DNA of 64,000 bases from positions 23,951,533-24,015,532 of the forward strand of contig CM062289.1 in assembly GCA_031216915.1 (NCBI GenBank), in the 5' to 3' direction. The notes beneath the pieces are model-generated. The model did not search any database and was not told where the DNA came from. It worked only from the letters and a program-made list of their open reading frames with translations. Source of the stretch: Pictodentalium vernedei (Eukaryota > Mollusca > Scaphopoda > Dentaliida > Dentaliidae). Position numbers and translations under genes: made by a program. Positions 1-14,300 of this stretch are shown here, one piece after another; positions within the stretch are counted from its first letter, which is position 1, and every line of letters begins with the position of its first letter.

Positions 1-114
1 GGAGCTTGGCGGTAATGTCACCATCAATGCATGGAATTCCAGAAGGGGCCCAAACAGCTCTGGGTCTATCACAAGCCATAAATCCCACCGTAATAAGCCC
101 TTAACCCTTTGATT

Positions 115-335
115 TCTAGTGGTATCGTCCAGGCCAGTTCAATGGCAGCAATTAGAAGAGTCCATATTCATTATTTGGGGAAGACCCATCAATATTTTCA
201 ACGTGCAGCCTCCGGGCTGCACGTTGGAAATATTGATTGGTTTACCCCACACATTTACTGAACAACCACCCTATATAATGACTTTATGACGTATCATGTT
301 CCAGGCCGGAAAAGCGGCCGCTAGGGTTCAAATGG
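115..335. mobile_element. piggyBac-type MITE, family B, copy 1
   Basis: The left end is TTAA followed by CCCTTTGA. The right end is a degenerate reverse complement (GGGTTCAAATGGTTGA). The core (about 191-240) is a palindrome built on CAACGTGCAGCC and GGCTGCACGTTG. Other copies lie at 27659-27874 (opposite orientation), about 24385-24560 and about 49855-50020. TTAA flanks and CCC-starting ends are known traits of piggyBac elements. The superfamily assignment is inferred, because no transposase is present. Confidence 0.6.
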
Positions 336-610
336 TTGAATCTCGCTAATACGAGCGTTCTGAGCACATCACAGTCTGTATCTGAATAACTGAGCTCTGA
401 AAATAAGCTATTTGCAGAAGTTTGTAGCCCTTTCGAAGTTAAAGAGAATGCATTAAAAACAGTGTACAATATTTTGCATTCTTGAAATGTTCTATTCCAC
501 CCTTTCATGTCAATAAATGCAAATAGAATCTTCGACAGTATTCTGCTGACAATCAATCAACTTTATGGTGGTACCATATTAAGAGCACACACATTTTTTG
601 TATATTTCAG

Positions 611-709
611 AAAAAAAATGGTGGGGATCATTTTAATTTGTGCTCTAATACTGGTGCATGTAATTACTACAGGAATCATGGAATACAAATACGGTGGAAA
701 TATAATGAA
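611..709 (+). CDS. nrf-6-like: NRF-6-like exon a (transmembrane helix)
   Basis: The acceptor is TATATTTCAG at 601-610 and the donor is GTAAGT at 710. The exon starts on the third base of a codon and ends after two bases, and the codon is completed by the first base of the exon at 7818. It encodes one hydrophobic helix (VGIILICALILVHVITTG) followed by EYKYGG, typical of the acyltransferase-3 fold. No upstream exon was recognised in bases 1-600. Confidence 0.85.
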
Positions 710-3700
710 GTAAGTTTAACAGATACAGACATTTTCATTTCCCATTAATTTTGTTTCACGCACGTTATGAGGTTTTATTTGTATCAGTAGTAGAGAACGT
801 GTTTGAAGAAAGGAACCTTTTTCCGATGCATACCTCAAGCACTCCTCGTATTAGCAGAATTTAAAAAAAAACACTACAGAATAATATTTATTTTACTGAA
901 TATACAGTACGTGGAGAGTGTATTGTCACTAAATCACCCGCAGAGTGGAGATTCCACCCAAGCAATAATTGCAAATTTGTTGCAAAGCATAACCAGCACA
1001 AGCAAAGTTTCAGCCAATGGATCTCCGGGTTAAACCCGGAGGTCCATTGGCTGAAACATTGCTTGTGTTTTTGTCGATTTGTACACAATGTGAAAGTTAT
1101 TGCTTGGGTGATAGCTCCACTCCGCGGGTGATTTAGTTACAATCCACTCTCCACGTACTGTATTAAATTCTTCCAGTACAACAGGGGTCTGTCAAGCATA
1201 CTCGTTGAATACTGTACAGAGCCGTCGTGGACTGGCCGTAATCCACGCGTGGACAATGATGTCTACACATGCGTTTACGAGGTAAATAAAAATCATTATC
1301 AGCAAAACTTTAGTTAATGAAGCACCGGGTTGTTATTGCGTTCGTAGAAATATTGCCTACCCACGGAAAGTGATCAGTCCACGGCGTCCGTATGTAAATA
1401 CTATCACTGAATAGACAATGGTAAACTACAGAACTTAATTCTCTTAAGTTATTTTCTTGGCAGTCGGTTGGATGATGATTTTTCCTTGAAGCTCTATTAC
1501 GCTTTTACCTTAAAACGTTTGACCACATCCACCCAGTAGTATCTATCAGAACAAGTACATCTGCATCAGAAGCCCGGCCCTGTTAGGTATTCACCGGTCT
1601 AAGGTGGAGAACTCTAACTTGAGAAGAACGTTTGATCATGAACAGAATTTAACTGCGAATAGACTGCTCAAGGGCGAACGTACTGACAGGCCGACCGAAC
1701 TGGTGACTGTATTCCTCGAGCTGTACATATTTCAGCTAACAAAGGAAAAACAACCCCGCGATTTTGGAGCCATAAAGTGGACGGGGAAATTCGTAAATTA
1801 TAAAGCCCGCTCATCCTATCCTTATTCAAAATAAACGTTACAGGGGGTTCAGTTGGTGGATACAGTGTCATGCGAGGCAAGGTAGAAACAGCATGGGATG
1901 AGGCGGCCTTCAATACAAATTTAATCCCACTATATCGTCGCCCGAGTGATACAGTACGTGGAGTGTGGATTGTAACTAAATCACCCGCAGAGTGGAGATT
2001 CCACCCAAGCAATAATTGCAAATTTGTTGCAAAGCATAACCAGCACAATCAAAGTTTCAGCCAATGGACCTCCGGGTTAAACCCGGTGGTCCATTGGCTG
2101 AAACATTGCTTGTGTTTTTTGTCGATATGTACAAAATTTGAAAGTTATAGCTTGGGTGATAACACCACTCTGTGGGTGATTTAGTTACAATCCACTCCCC
2201 ACATACTGTACAATGTCCCATAGGGGCCATAGGGGCCATTGAGGCCATAGGACACTGTAGCACTCAGTTGACGATATATCTTCTGACACTGTAAAGCAGA
2301 ATTCACAGAAATGCGGCTAATGCGAGCATCAAGTTTGCCTCGCGGCTTTCCCTTCATGACTGACAATTTTCGTCAGTGGAAGAAATCGTCGGGGAAGTTA
2401 GCTCCCCTTAATATCCTAACGCTGTCAGAAAACCTATCACCAAGAGTGTGGGAATTTCAAATAAAGATTGAAATTTCTGCGAATTTGTGTAATTGATGTG
2501 CAGGGACGTGGCGACGGAGAGGTGTGGGTGTATGTCACGCCCCCACCCCCCCCCCCCCCCCCCCCCATCCTGGCAAAACTTTCCTATAGTTGGAAATTCG
2601 GAGGGCAAGTCATGAGTAGTTGGAAATTCCATCTATCTGAATTTTAGAGCTTCTTTGGTGATGCTGATATCTCCTTTACTTCCCAAAATTCCAACTCTGT
2701 TTCAAATCGGTAAAAATTCCAACTGTTACTATTTACAACTACAGCGTACGCAGTATCGAGCTTCATAAATACGAGGTTTCTGTAGTTCGTTATACTTATC
2801 GTAATAAAAAAAATCCTCGAAATGCACTTCAAGAAAAATCACATCATGTAAAATCGTTATCCTGAGTTAATTCCATCATCCACAGTTACAAAATGATGAA
2901 ACATCGAAAATTGATCATTCCTGCATAAGATCAGATTTAATGTTACGACAGTGTGAATTGTTCAAAGTTCTCAGCTTGATCATTTGTTCAGCACATATTC
3001 AATTCCCAGAATAATACCCAAATAATAATAACCTGATAATTCTATCATAAATGTGTTGGCATTTCAGTTATTAAAATCAATTTTATGCCCCCTTTCATGA
3101 CTTCATTTTCAAAATGTTTCTCGGTAGTGAATTTCCAACTATGGAGAGGAACCGGGAGGGGGGTTTCCCCCTTCTGGTCCCTCCCCTAGTTGGAAATTCA
3201 CTACCCCCCCCCCCCCCCCCCCAATCGGAAACCTCTAGCCACGTCCCTGTTGATGTGCTCATAATTTCACAAACTTCAAGCTTTTTTTCTGTGGAGTAAT
3301 ATAAAAATAGAAAGGCTGGCTTTTTACATTGTTTCCAATCTGTTTGAATGTCTAACTATTATTCTCTGTTAAAACATTTTTAGGTCCCCGAGAACCTCTC
3401 GGAGTCATTATGTTTTCACCATGTCCGTCCGTCGTCCAGCTTCCGTCGTCCGTCATCCGCGTCCTTCCGTTAACATTTGGTTTCCGTCAAATAACTAAAG
3501 AATCGCTTATTTGATCAAATCGTAATTTCAGGGGTAACTTGTGGATGACTGGACAATGCTTCCTTTCGATTTTGGTCCAGCTAGCCAATTCAGTAGGGCC
3601 GCCATGGCAGCCATATTGAATTTGGTTTCCGTCCAATAACTAGTGAATGCTGACTGGAATCGTTTTTATTTTTTTAATTATGCATTGTTGGTGTGTCGAG

Positions 3701-6700
3701 GAAGCTTCCTTTTGATTTTGAACCAGTCAGCTGCCCCAAGATGGCCGCCAGTGGCCATTTTATTATGGATTCAATGGCGGCCATATTGAATTTGGCTTCC
3801 GTCCGATAACTAATGATTACTGACTCCAATCAATTTCAGTTTTTGTTTATGCATTATTAGTATCAAGAGGAAGCTTCCTTTCGATTTTGGGTTAGCTAGC
3901 CAATTCAAAATGGCCTCCATGGTGGCCATATTGAATTTGGTTTCCGCCCAATAACTAATGAATGCTGACTCGAGTCAATTTTATTTTTTAAATATGCATT
4001 CTTGGTGTCTAGAGGAAGGTTCTTCCGATTTTGGACCAGTACGCTGAACCAGGAAAGCCCCCAGTGACCAATTCATTATGGCTACTTGGCGGCCATCTTG
4101 AATTTGGTTTCTGTCCAACTACTAATGAACACTGACTCGAATCAATTTCAATTGTTAGTTATGCCTTGTTAGTGTCTAGAGGAAGCTTCGTTTTGATTTT
4201 AGATCAGCTAGCCAATTCAATATGGCCACCATGGTGGCATATTGAATTTGGTTTCCGTCCACTAACTAATGAATGCTGACTCAAATCAATTTTAGGGGAT
4301 CCATTATTGGTGTTTACAGGAAGCTTCCTTTTCATTTGGTTATGCCCCCAAGAGACTTACATATTCTTTTATGACACCGTCGGGGGCATATGCCACGCTT
4401 TGCATTGCTCTTGTTTAAAAATAAGAAAGCGGCCTCTAAGCCATCTTTTGATGTTCTGTTACTTTTTTCTGTTCATCATATTAACAGTGTGCGTATCTCG
4501 ACGTATAATGCAGACATTAATATAAAAGGCTGGTTGGTGAGATTTGCTATTTTGTTTTCCTTGGAAGGATAAAAGCTTGCAAATTATTGTAAAAATACAT
4601 TCGCTAAACAAAGTGCCAACGTGGACGCTATGTGTCGCAAGACAGAATAGATATTCTTAATGGCGGTTTATCTGTGAACTAATTGTTTCTAATTAACCAT
4701 AAACCAAGCTTCCCTTTGTTACTTTTGATAAACAAAAATAACAGACAGCTCATGAAGCTGTCTGTTGTTTTCGTTTATTAAAAGTAACAAAAGGAAAACT
4801 AGGCTTTATTTCTACTGAAGTCATAGGACATAGGTGTTTACACAACAAATACTTGCTTCTTGATTGGCGCTTTCGCGGGCGTCTAATAATTTCAAGGAAG
4901 GTAACTTTATGGAAAGCTCATTTTCATGACGATATGAATGAGGGATGTCATCTAATGGTACATGTGCTAAATCTTGTGTTGAGTGGATGCGTATGAGGTA
5001 AAGGTTATGTCTGCAATCCTCACGGTTGTATAAAACGAAAATATTTAACACTACGAAGTCTAGAGTGCAAGCTGAAACGCATTGATTATAATTTTGATGC
5101 CCGAAATGGAACAAGCCTGCTGAAGAAGCTAGTGATAGGACAGATAGACCAAGGACCAGTAGTGGCCTTGGAGCTTTGGAGATAAGACGGAAGCCGTTGG
5201 TAAGACTACATTAGACCTCATTGAGGGATTACTCATGGCCAAAAAAGGGATTCTCCAAAAGGTATCCTCGATAGGTATCCTCAGATAATACAATGCCAGG
5301 CCATAGGTATCCTCAAATACTGAAATGAGGTTAAGAGGGGCAGTAAATGAGACCTCCTTGAGGGTTTTTCATGGCCCTCATGGCCTCAAAAGAAAATGAG
5401 GCTATGAGGGATATTAAATGAGGCCTCATTGAGGAATTTCTCATGGCCCTCATGGCCTCATATGACTAAAAAGGGATACCATAACCAGAGACGTTTCACA
5501 AAAAGGGATTCCATGGGACGTGGCTATTGGATATAGAGGTGATGAGACTCGAATAGGACTTCACTGTAATAATGGGAGATAACTCTGCATAGAGATTACG
5601 GGAAATCAAGCATTCTGATTGGTTAGTTAGCGTCAGGAAAGTGAAGTGATCGGTGATCTAGATAAATGAAACAACAAGAGTACTCGGAATAGGGTCAGAA
5701 CTAACAAGAAAAGACCAGAAAAACTAAAAATAGTAATAATAAACTAAACTGTTCCAACTGAAAGGCTCTTCTACTCTACCGGAGTATACTCCAGGGCAAA
5801 GGAACATGCCTAGGTAGACGAAAACTATTGCATAGATGGATAGAAGCAGAGAATTCTGAAAGAATTCGAAATAGTAAAACTTGTCGGGTTTATTTGGGTA
5901 ACGAATCGGGAAATTACTCCTGTACAAAGGAACATACCCTCGGAACATACCCCTATCCTATTATAAGCCATTGGGTAACATAGCAACCACGTGCTACCAT
6001 AGAAACCAAGCCTTTAGAATACAAGTGCATTTCTCGGCATACAAAATGGACCACGGAAACACGTATCACCCTAACAACACGCGCTGGGCATGCGCACTAA
6101 CACCACGCATCACTATGGAGATGACGTCACAAGATGGCCGCTCGCGCGGGTTACCATGACAAACAAACATGGTGCCACCAGGTCACGTGACATGACGTCA
6201 CTTTCGGAGTCCGGACCGGGGTCCGGCCGATGTGGCAAGTTTACCTCATCTCCAACTACTATTGCTCATTGGTCACATACAAATAAGCGCATCACCTGCC
6301 CGTAGCTTACGGGAAAATTGTTACTATAAATAAACAGTACTCCACGAACAAAATGTTCGTGGACGGTTTTCAAGTTTCCTACGTCTCATAGCTGTTGACT
6401 GCTTTTTGAAGAATACTCACTTTAGTTATTATTGACAAAAACAATCCGATATTGTAAAGTTGATGCCATTTTATTAGGTCCCGTGATAGGTAAACACAAT
6501 GATGTTTGATGAAGTGAAAGCTGTTAATTATTTATTTACAGTCACAGTGTTACAGCATTCACGTCATCAAATCTCATCAGCAGGAGTTACCGTGCTGATT
6601 AACTGTTTCTTTCGTTTGAGGAGGCGAATTAGAAAAAAACCTTTTTCCCTCGGACAGTCAAGGCATTTGTGCATAGGGGGCGCTTAAAGAAGTGGTCAGA

Positions 6701-9700
6701 TTGTAGGACAAGATAGCCAGTCTAGATAAGTTTTTGGTTCAGTTCACTTGCTGACAACATTGCTTCCAGTCGGGTTTTCGCTGACTTGTGTAAAAAAAAA
6801 TGATAAGGAAGAAAGGTGTTTTTGTAAAAAATAAATGAATAAAATTTCTTTTATTCTGCAATGTTAAAAAAAGAAAAGATGGATGATTTACGTTGTTAAT
6901 AAAAATAAAGGATTTGACAGCAGTGCATGCAGTTGTCGCACGTACTCAATGCAAAAATGTGTTTTTGTTGTAATTCCGGGGTATGCATAAATGCCTGTGG
7001 GTGTTTTCCGAGGGAATACTGTTTACTGTTTTATGAGGTCTAGTGATAGGTAACGACAATGGTGTTTGATAAAATGAAAGTTGTTACACTGTGACTAACA
7101 GCATTCACGTCATCAAACGTCACCGATATAAGTTACCGTGCTGATTGGCCTGATAACATATCGCGACTGTATGGGTGACATTTTGAGTGGCGATGTTTTT
7201 CTCGATGGGTCCACACCCCCTCCCCCTCCCCCCTCCGGTAGGACCATGTGGTATGTTTGTCGAATGATCGATAAAGATTATATAAAAATGTGATCGAAAC
7301 GACTCTGTGCTCAGATGCCAGGAAGCCGCGTTCGTTAAGTTCGAAAAATCAAAATTTTCTCCGGGTCTGGGGCCCCCTCGGTGCATTTCCCGGTAACTTT
7401 TCTTGGCCCAGTCCGCCCCTGTCAATCGCTGATCGTGTTTTAAATGTTTTATGTCTGGGATAAATGAATATGGTGACGATGTATATATTTTCGCGCCAAT
7501 ACAAGTTGAATATTTCCAAAAGAAATGTCGAGATTATAAACTTGACATTGCGTTACTGATTTTCGTGTTAAGTTTTCATTTGATGTTTGATGATGTAAAA
7601 GCTGTCACATTGTAATTTCGGTCAAAGCATAACAGCTTTCACCGTACAAAGCGTCATCACGCCTTTCAATGACCATGTTGAATGAACCCAAAAATACGGC
7701 TATAGCCATAGATTCCATACGGTGTTTCTCAGGGAAAATACAATCTTTATATTTATTGAATGGTGTTTAGGAATGTGCCTAAATTATCGTCTTATTTTTC
7801 TATTCATTTTTTTTCAGTCCAGGTTCACCGGATTCCGATTATTTCCAGAATGTTTTTATAAAACCGTATACGAGAGTTGCGCCTTTCGCAATTGGACTTT
7901 TATTGGGGTCTATAATATACAACAAAAATAAATTCAAATTAAATCGGGTAAGTAATTTATATCATCATCCTCATCGTCTAAGATGAACTTTCAACATCTA
8001 GTTCTGAACTCCAACCTACCTAATATCATCATCCTCATCGTCTAAGTTGAACTTTCAACATCAAGTTCTGATCTCCAACCTACCTAATATCATCATCCTC
8101 ATCGTCTAAGTTGAACTTTCAACATCAAGTTCTGAACTCCAACCTACCTAATATCATCATTTTCATCGTCTAAGTTGAACTTTCAATATCAAGTTCTGAA
8201 CTCCAACCTAGCTAATATCACCATCCTCATCGTCTAAGATGAACTTTCAACATCAAATTCTGAACTCCAGCCATCACTGCTACTTGACTTGTTGCTATTG
8301 GTGCATTTCTGATTCTATATGGCCCTCGCTCCTCCTCCTCCTTCTCATCAGTTTCTTCCTCTCTCCTTGGTGGCCTGTGAATGGAGAAAGGACAAGGAGG
8401 CGAAAATTACATGAACAGACGTATTACCGCTGCGGAGTAGCTGATTTAGCTATCAATTTCAAGATAGGTCGAGTGGAGGCATTATTATTTATTTAATGGA
8501 TAAAGAATGAGTCTGACTGAGTTAAATCGTTTAGAGAAACCATCCCGTCGAGGGCCGAAAGGCCCAAGACGGGATGGTTTCTCTAAACGATTCAACGAAG
8601 ACGAGTTCTTTATCTTGCTAAAAAAGTATCCCCTATTGCGAACCCCTCTGCAGACAGTATCCTTTCAACTATCCAACAGCTGGACAGTTAAAAGGATGAG
8701 ATAACGATAGTCACTGTCAAATGCGGTGTTCTTTGAGTAGAGAAAGAATAAACGAATAGTGTTTTCAAGCGAGTCGGTAAAGTATCCCCTATTGCGAACC
8801 CCTCTGCAGACAGTATCCTTTCAACTATCCAACAGCTGGACAGTTAAAAGGATGAGATAACGATAGTCACTGTCAAATGCGGTGTTCTTTGAGTAGAGAA
8901 AGAATAAACGAATAGTGTTTTCAAGCGAGTCGGTTTCATTCTTACTTCTACGAGTAGAATAATTTTTTTACTTGAAAACACTATTCGTTTATTTTGCTTA
9001 TCCTATAAATCTTCTGCAGGGCAGTCGCGGCAAAATCGTGCTATAATTCGCAACAAAACACAGCGAGAAGTGAGGAGCACATTGGTCCAATTCAGTCAAC
9101 CAGCACAAATGGCAAAAATAAACAAGGCGCGGTAATACATTTCTGTCTAAAAATAGTTCCCCTACAAACTTGAGCTAAACTTGCAAAAATCGTTTATTAT
9201 ATGAGCAGTGGGTGGTGTTTTCTACTGACATTGCGTAATACTTTCAAAAAGATTAAAAGAAATCAACAATCGAACAATTAATTATGCTAGACAAATGTGG
9301 TATAGGCCAGAGGTCAACAAGTCCGTCGCTACTAGGAGAATAAATTCTTTCAGTGTTAAACCTACGGGGAAAATATATCACCCTACTAGGTGAATAAATC
9401 AAACAATTATCCAAGGCTTTTATTGTTCAAATAAACGGCCATTTATGGGATAAAAAGTCGATAACTCTCCCGTGATCTGCGATGATTCGTAGATTTCCTA
9501 TGGGCGTTTTGATTTATAATTCGTCCTATAAGTCTCTTATTACGCTTTAATCGCACCCAAACAAACCGAAAATAAATATGTCCAGCGACGATGATTTATT
9601 TCTGGCCCCAAGTAAGTGTGTACCAGTTAATTCAAGTGACAGTGACACTGATAGTGTTTTGAACAAAATACTGGACTTAGAGAAAGAGCAGGAAGAAAAT

Positions 9701-11273
9701 AATCCACATTTTGACATTGAGTACGATATTTTTTCTAACCTTTTGGATGCCGAGTCGCCAACGAGGGATGTCGAAAAAAATGTCGGGAGGACAAGTCGGT
9801 CACAATGAGGCAGTTGTTGGTGTCTCTTTGCGGTTTGCTGACCCAATATCTGATGAGGCATGGCAAACGCTATCAAAATCAAGATTTACTGAAAAGACAG
9901 AGGACAATTCAAACGAGTCGCGTATATTTTGAGTTTTATCAATATTTTCGTTGACGTTTTGTTGCCTTAGATATCTGATAATTAATGCAACAAAAGAACT
10001 GTGCAAATTTGTGTAAAACAGATGACATATTCCAAAATATATTTATAGATATTGTGTGGCTTATGGTACTTGCTAAGCATAACCTTCAAAAATATTGTAC
10101 GAATCAAAAAACAATCACAATTGGTTTTTTTTCTACGTAATCTATGTAATTTTGAACAGTCGTGATGTCCTAATATAAATCAAACGTTATGACGGAGATG
10201 TTCCCATTTCACCGCTATCCACTGTCCAGTGTTGAATAGTCATCTGTTCGTTTGTTTCATTGTTGGATAGTTAACTATCTAACCGCTCAGTTTCCGTTAA
10301 CTCGTTCATTGTTATCAGAGAGCCTGCCGATTAGTTCAAAGATACCTTTAGTAATAACAATTGTTGACGTCATGAAACATGTTTAAGTATGCTTCTCTGT
10401 GCGAGCGGGTTGCATGCTCATCTATAGGTAGTAAAGTATGTTTCCTAACGTTCGCTATTTGCAGAAGGCTTGGTGGACGCGCAGTGCAGAATCGCCACAA
10501 GAACCCCAATTATGAGTTTCTTCCAATGAGTTTATAACCCTTTGTCAAACGAATCGGCCGCGCCTGACGCATTTGCATATACAGCAGTTGAAAGAAAACT
10601 AATTTCCAAAACATTTCAACAAAACCATACCCTGTGCCCCCCCCCCACCCCTCCCTCACTGGAACGAGCTCACCGAGGGGTCACATATGGTTTTGTTGAA
10701 ATTCTAAGACAAATCGACGCCTGAGTGCTAGAATATGCTACAGTACGTGGAGAGTGGATTGTAACTAAATCACCCGCTGAGTGGAGTTATTACCCAAACT
10801 ATAACTTTCGTATTTTGTATATATCGACTAAAACACAAGCAATGTTTTAGCCAATGGACCTCCGGGTTTAACCCGGAGGTCCATTGGCTGAAACTGTGCT
10901 TGTGCTTGTTTTGCTTTGCAACAAATTTGGAATTATTGCTTGGGTTGAATCTCCACTCCGCGGGTGATTTTGTGATAATACACTTTCCACGTACTGTATG
11001 CTTCCTATGGGATAGGATTGGGGGTCCCCTATGGGACACAGGACATTCTAGCACTCAGGCGACGAAATGTAAAAATAAAATGATTAAAGTGACAAATTTA
11101 ATTTCGTGTACAACGGGTGAAAGGTTAATGATGTACCAGTACTGTTACTCCACTACGAATCTCTTCCCCTACAGTGATGTCTTGTGTCTGGTGAGGTATC
11201 GTATCCCAACCGTGAATTGTTTTAAAAATTGTTGATGAATTTTTGGGGGCAATGGTCGTCTGATATTCGTGTA

Positions 11274-11339
<66 letters not shown>

Positions 11340-14300
11340 GAATAATGAATAATAATAATAAATAATAATAATAAAGAATAATAAATAATAATAATAATAA
11401 ATAATAATAATAAATAATAATAATAATAAAGAATAATAAATAATAATAATAATAAATAATAATAATAAGAATAATAATAATAGAGAATAATAACGAGTAT
11501 TTAGCTAATTAGTTACACCTTTCTGTATTTAGCAAATTAGTTAAGCCATTCTATATTTTGCAGATTAGTTAAGCCATTCTATATTTTGCAGAGTATTTAC
11601 GCCATTCTATATTTTGTAAAATTAGACCATTCCCTTTTTGTAAATTAGTGTATGCATTCTGTTTTTCCCAGATAAGTTAGACCATTCTATATTTTTCAGA
11701 TTAGTTAAGCCATTCTATATATTGCTGAGTATTTAGGAAATTCTATATTTTGTAGAATTAGACCATTCCCTTTTTGTAAATTAGTGTATGCATTCTATTT
11801 TAGATTAGTTGGACCATTCTATATATTGTAGATTAGTTAGGCCATTCTCTACTTTGCAGATTATTTACGCCATTCTATTTTTTTGCAAATTATTTAAGCC
11901 CTTTCAAAATTTTGCAGATTAGTTAAGCCATTCTACATTTTCCAGATTACTTAGGCCACTCTGTACTTTCCAGATTAATCAGGCAATTCTATATTTAGTG
12001 GACTTGGTAGGTCATTTTATATGATGCAGATTAGTGAGGCCTTTCTTTTTCCAGATTAGTTAGATCAGTCTCTTTTTTGCAGATTAGTTAGCTCAATCTA
12101 CATTTAGCAGATTAGTTAAGCCATTCTATATTTTGCAGATTAGTTAGGCCATTCAAAATTTTGCAGATTATTTAGGCCATTCTATACTCCGTAGATCAGT
12201 TAGGTCATTCTATACAACACAGATTAGTTAGGCCATTCTTTATTTCCCAGATTAGTCATGCCATTCTATATTTAGGAAATTTTTTAAGCCATTCTATATT
12301 TATCAGATTATTTAGGACATTCTATATTTTGTAGATTAGTTATGCCATTATATTTTTGCCGATTAGTTAAATCATTCTATATTTTCCAGATTACTTAGGC
12401 CATTCTATACTTTGCAGATTACTTAGGCCATTCTATACTTTGCAGATTACTTAGGCCATTCTATACTTTGCAGATTAGTTAGGTCATTCTATTTATTACA
12501 CAGATTAGTTAGGCCATTCTTTTTTCCACATTAGTTGGGCCATTCTATATTTAGTACATTTGTTAAGCCATTGTATATTTTCCAGATGGGTTAGGCCATT
12601 CTATATTTTCCACATTAGTTAGGACACAACATTTTCTAGATCAGTTATGACATTATATATTTTGCAGATTAGTTAGGACATTCTATATTTTGCAGATTGG
12701 CAAGGACATTCTATATTTTGCGGGTCAGTTAGGACATTCTATATTTTGAAGGTTAGTTAGGACATTCTATATTTTGCAGATTGGTTAGGGCATTCTATAT
12801 TTTGCAAGTTAGTTAGGACATTCTCTATTTTGTGGGTTAGATAGGACATTCAATATTTTGCAGATTGCTAGGACATTCTATATTTTGCAGAGTGGTTAGG
12901 ACATTCTATATTTTGCAGATTCGTTAGGACAGTCTATATTTTGCAGATTGGTGAGGACATTCTGTATTTTGCAGATTGGTTAGGACCTTCTATATTTTGC
13001 GGGTTAGTTAGGAAATTCTATATTTTGCAGATTAGTTAGGACATACTATATTTTGCAACTTAGTTAGGACATTCTATATTGTGCAGATCGTTTAGGACAT
13101 TCTATATTTTGCGGGTTAGTTAGGAAATTCTATATTTTGTGGGTTAGTTAGGACATTCTATATTTTATAGATTGGATAGGATATTCTTTATTTTGCAAAT
13201 TAGTTAAGACGTTCTATATTTTGCAGATTGGTTAGGACATTCTAAATTTTGCAGGTTAGTTAGGAAATTATATATTTTGTGGGTTAGGACATTCTATATT
13301 TTGCAGATTGGATAAGACATTCTATATTTTGCGAATTAGTTTGGACATTCTATATTTTGCAGATCGTTTAGGACATTCTATATTTTGCGAGTTAGTTAGG
13401 AAATTCTATATTTTGCGAGTTAGTTAGGACTTTCTGTATTTTGCAGGTTGGATAATACATTCTATATTTTGCAGATTAGTTAGGACATTCTATATTTTGC
13501 AGATTGGCTAGGACATTCTATATTTTGAAGATTGGTTAGGGCATTCTATATTTTGCGGGATAGTTAGGAAATTCTTTATTTTGCAGGTTAGTTAGGACAT
13601 TCTATATTTTGCAGATTGGATAGGACATTTTATATTTTTCAGATTAGTTAGGACATTCTATATTTTGCAGATCGTTTAGGACATTCTATATTTTGCGGGT
13701 TAGTTAGGACATTCTATATTTTATAGATTAGTTGGGACATTCTGTATTTTTCAAACTGGTTAGGATATTCTATATTTTTCAGCTTGGTTAGGGTATTCTA
13801 TATTTTGCTGATTGGTTGAAACATTCTATATTTTGCAGATTCGTTAATACATTCTATATTTTGCGCGTTTGTTAGGACATTCTATATTTTGTGGGTTAGT
13901 TAGGACATTCTATATTTTGCAGATTAGTTAGGACATTCTATATTTTGCAGATTGGTTAGGACATTCTGTATTTTGCAGCTTGGTTAGGACATTCTATATT
14001 TTGTGGGTTAGTTAGGACATTCCATATTTTGCAGATTAGTTGAGACATTCTATATTTTTCAGATTGGTTAGGACATTCTATTTTTTGCGGGTTAGTTAGG
14101 ACATTCTATATTTTGCAGATTGGTAAGGACATTCTATATTTTGCGGGTTAGTTTGGACATTCTCTATCTTGCAGGTTAGTTAGGACATTCTATACTTCTC
14201 GGGTTAGTTAGGACATTCGATATTTTGCGGGTTCGTGAGGACATTCTATATTTTGCTGATTAGTTAGGACATTCGATATTTTGTGGGTTGGTTGGAACAT

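Noticed and set aside
1668-2048. 126-codon minus-strand frame and similar frames over 888-1088, 10900-11235 and 37357-37605
   Set aside because: They share the peptide-like CFATNLQLLLGWNLHSAG because they cross copies of MITE family A; non-coding repeat.
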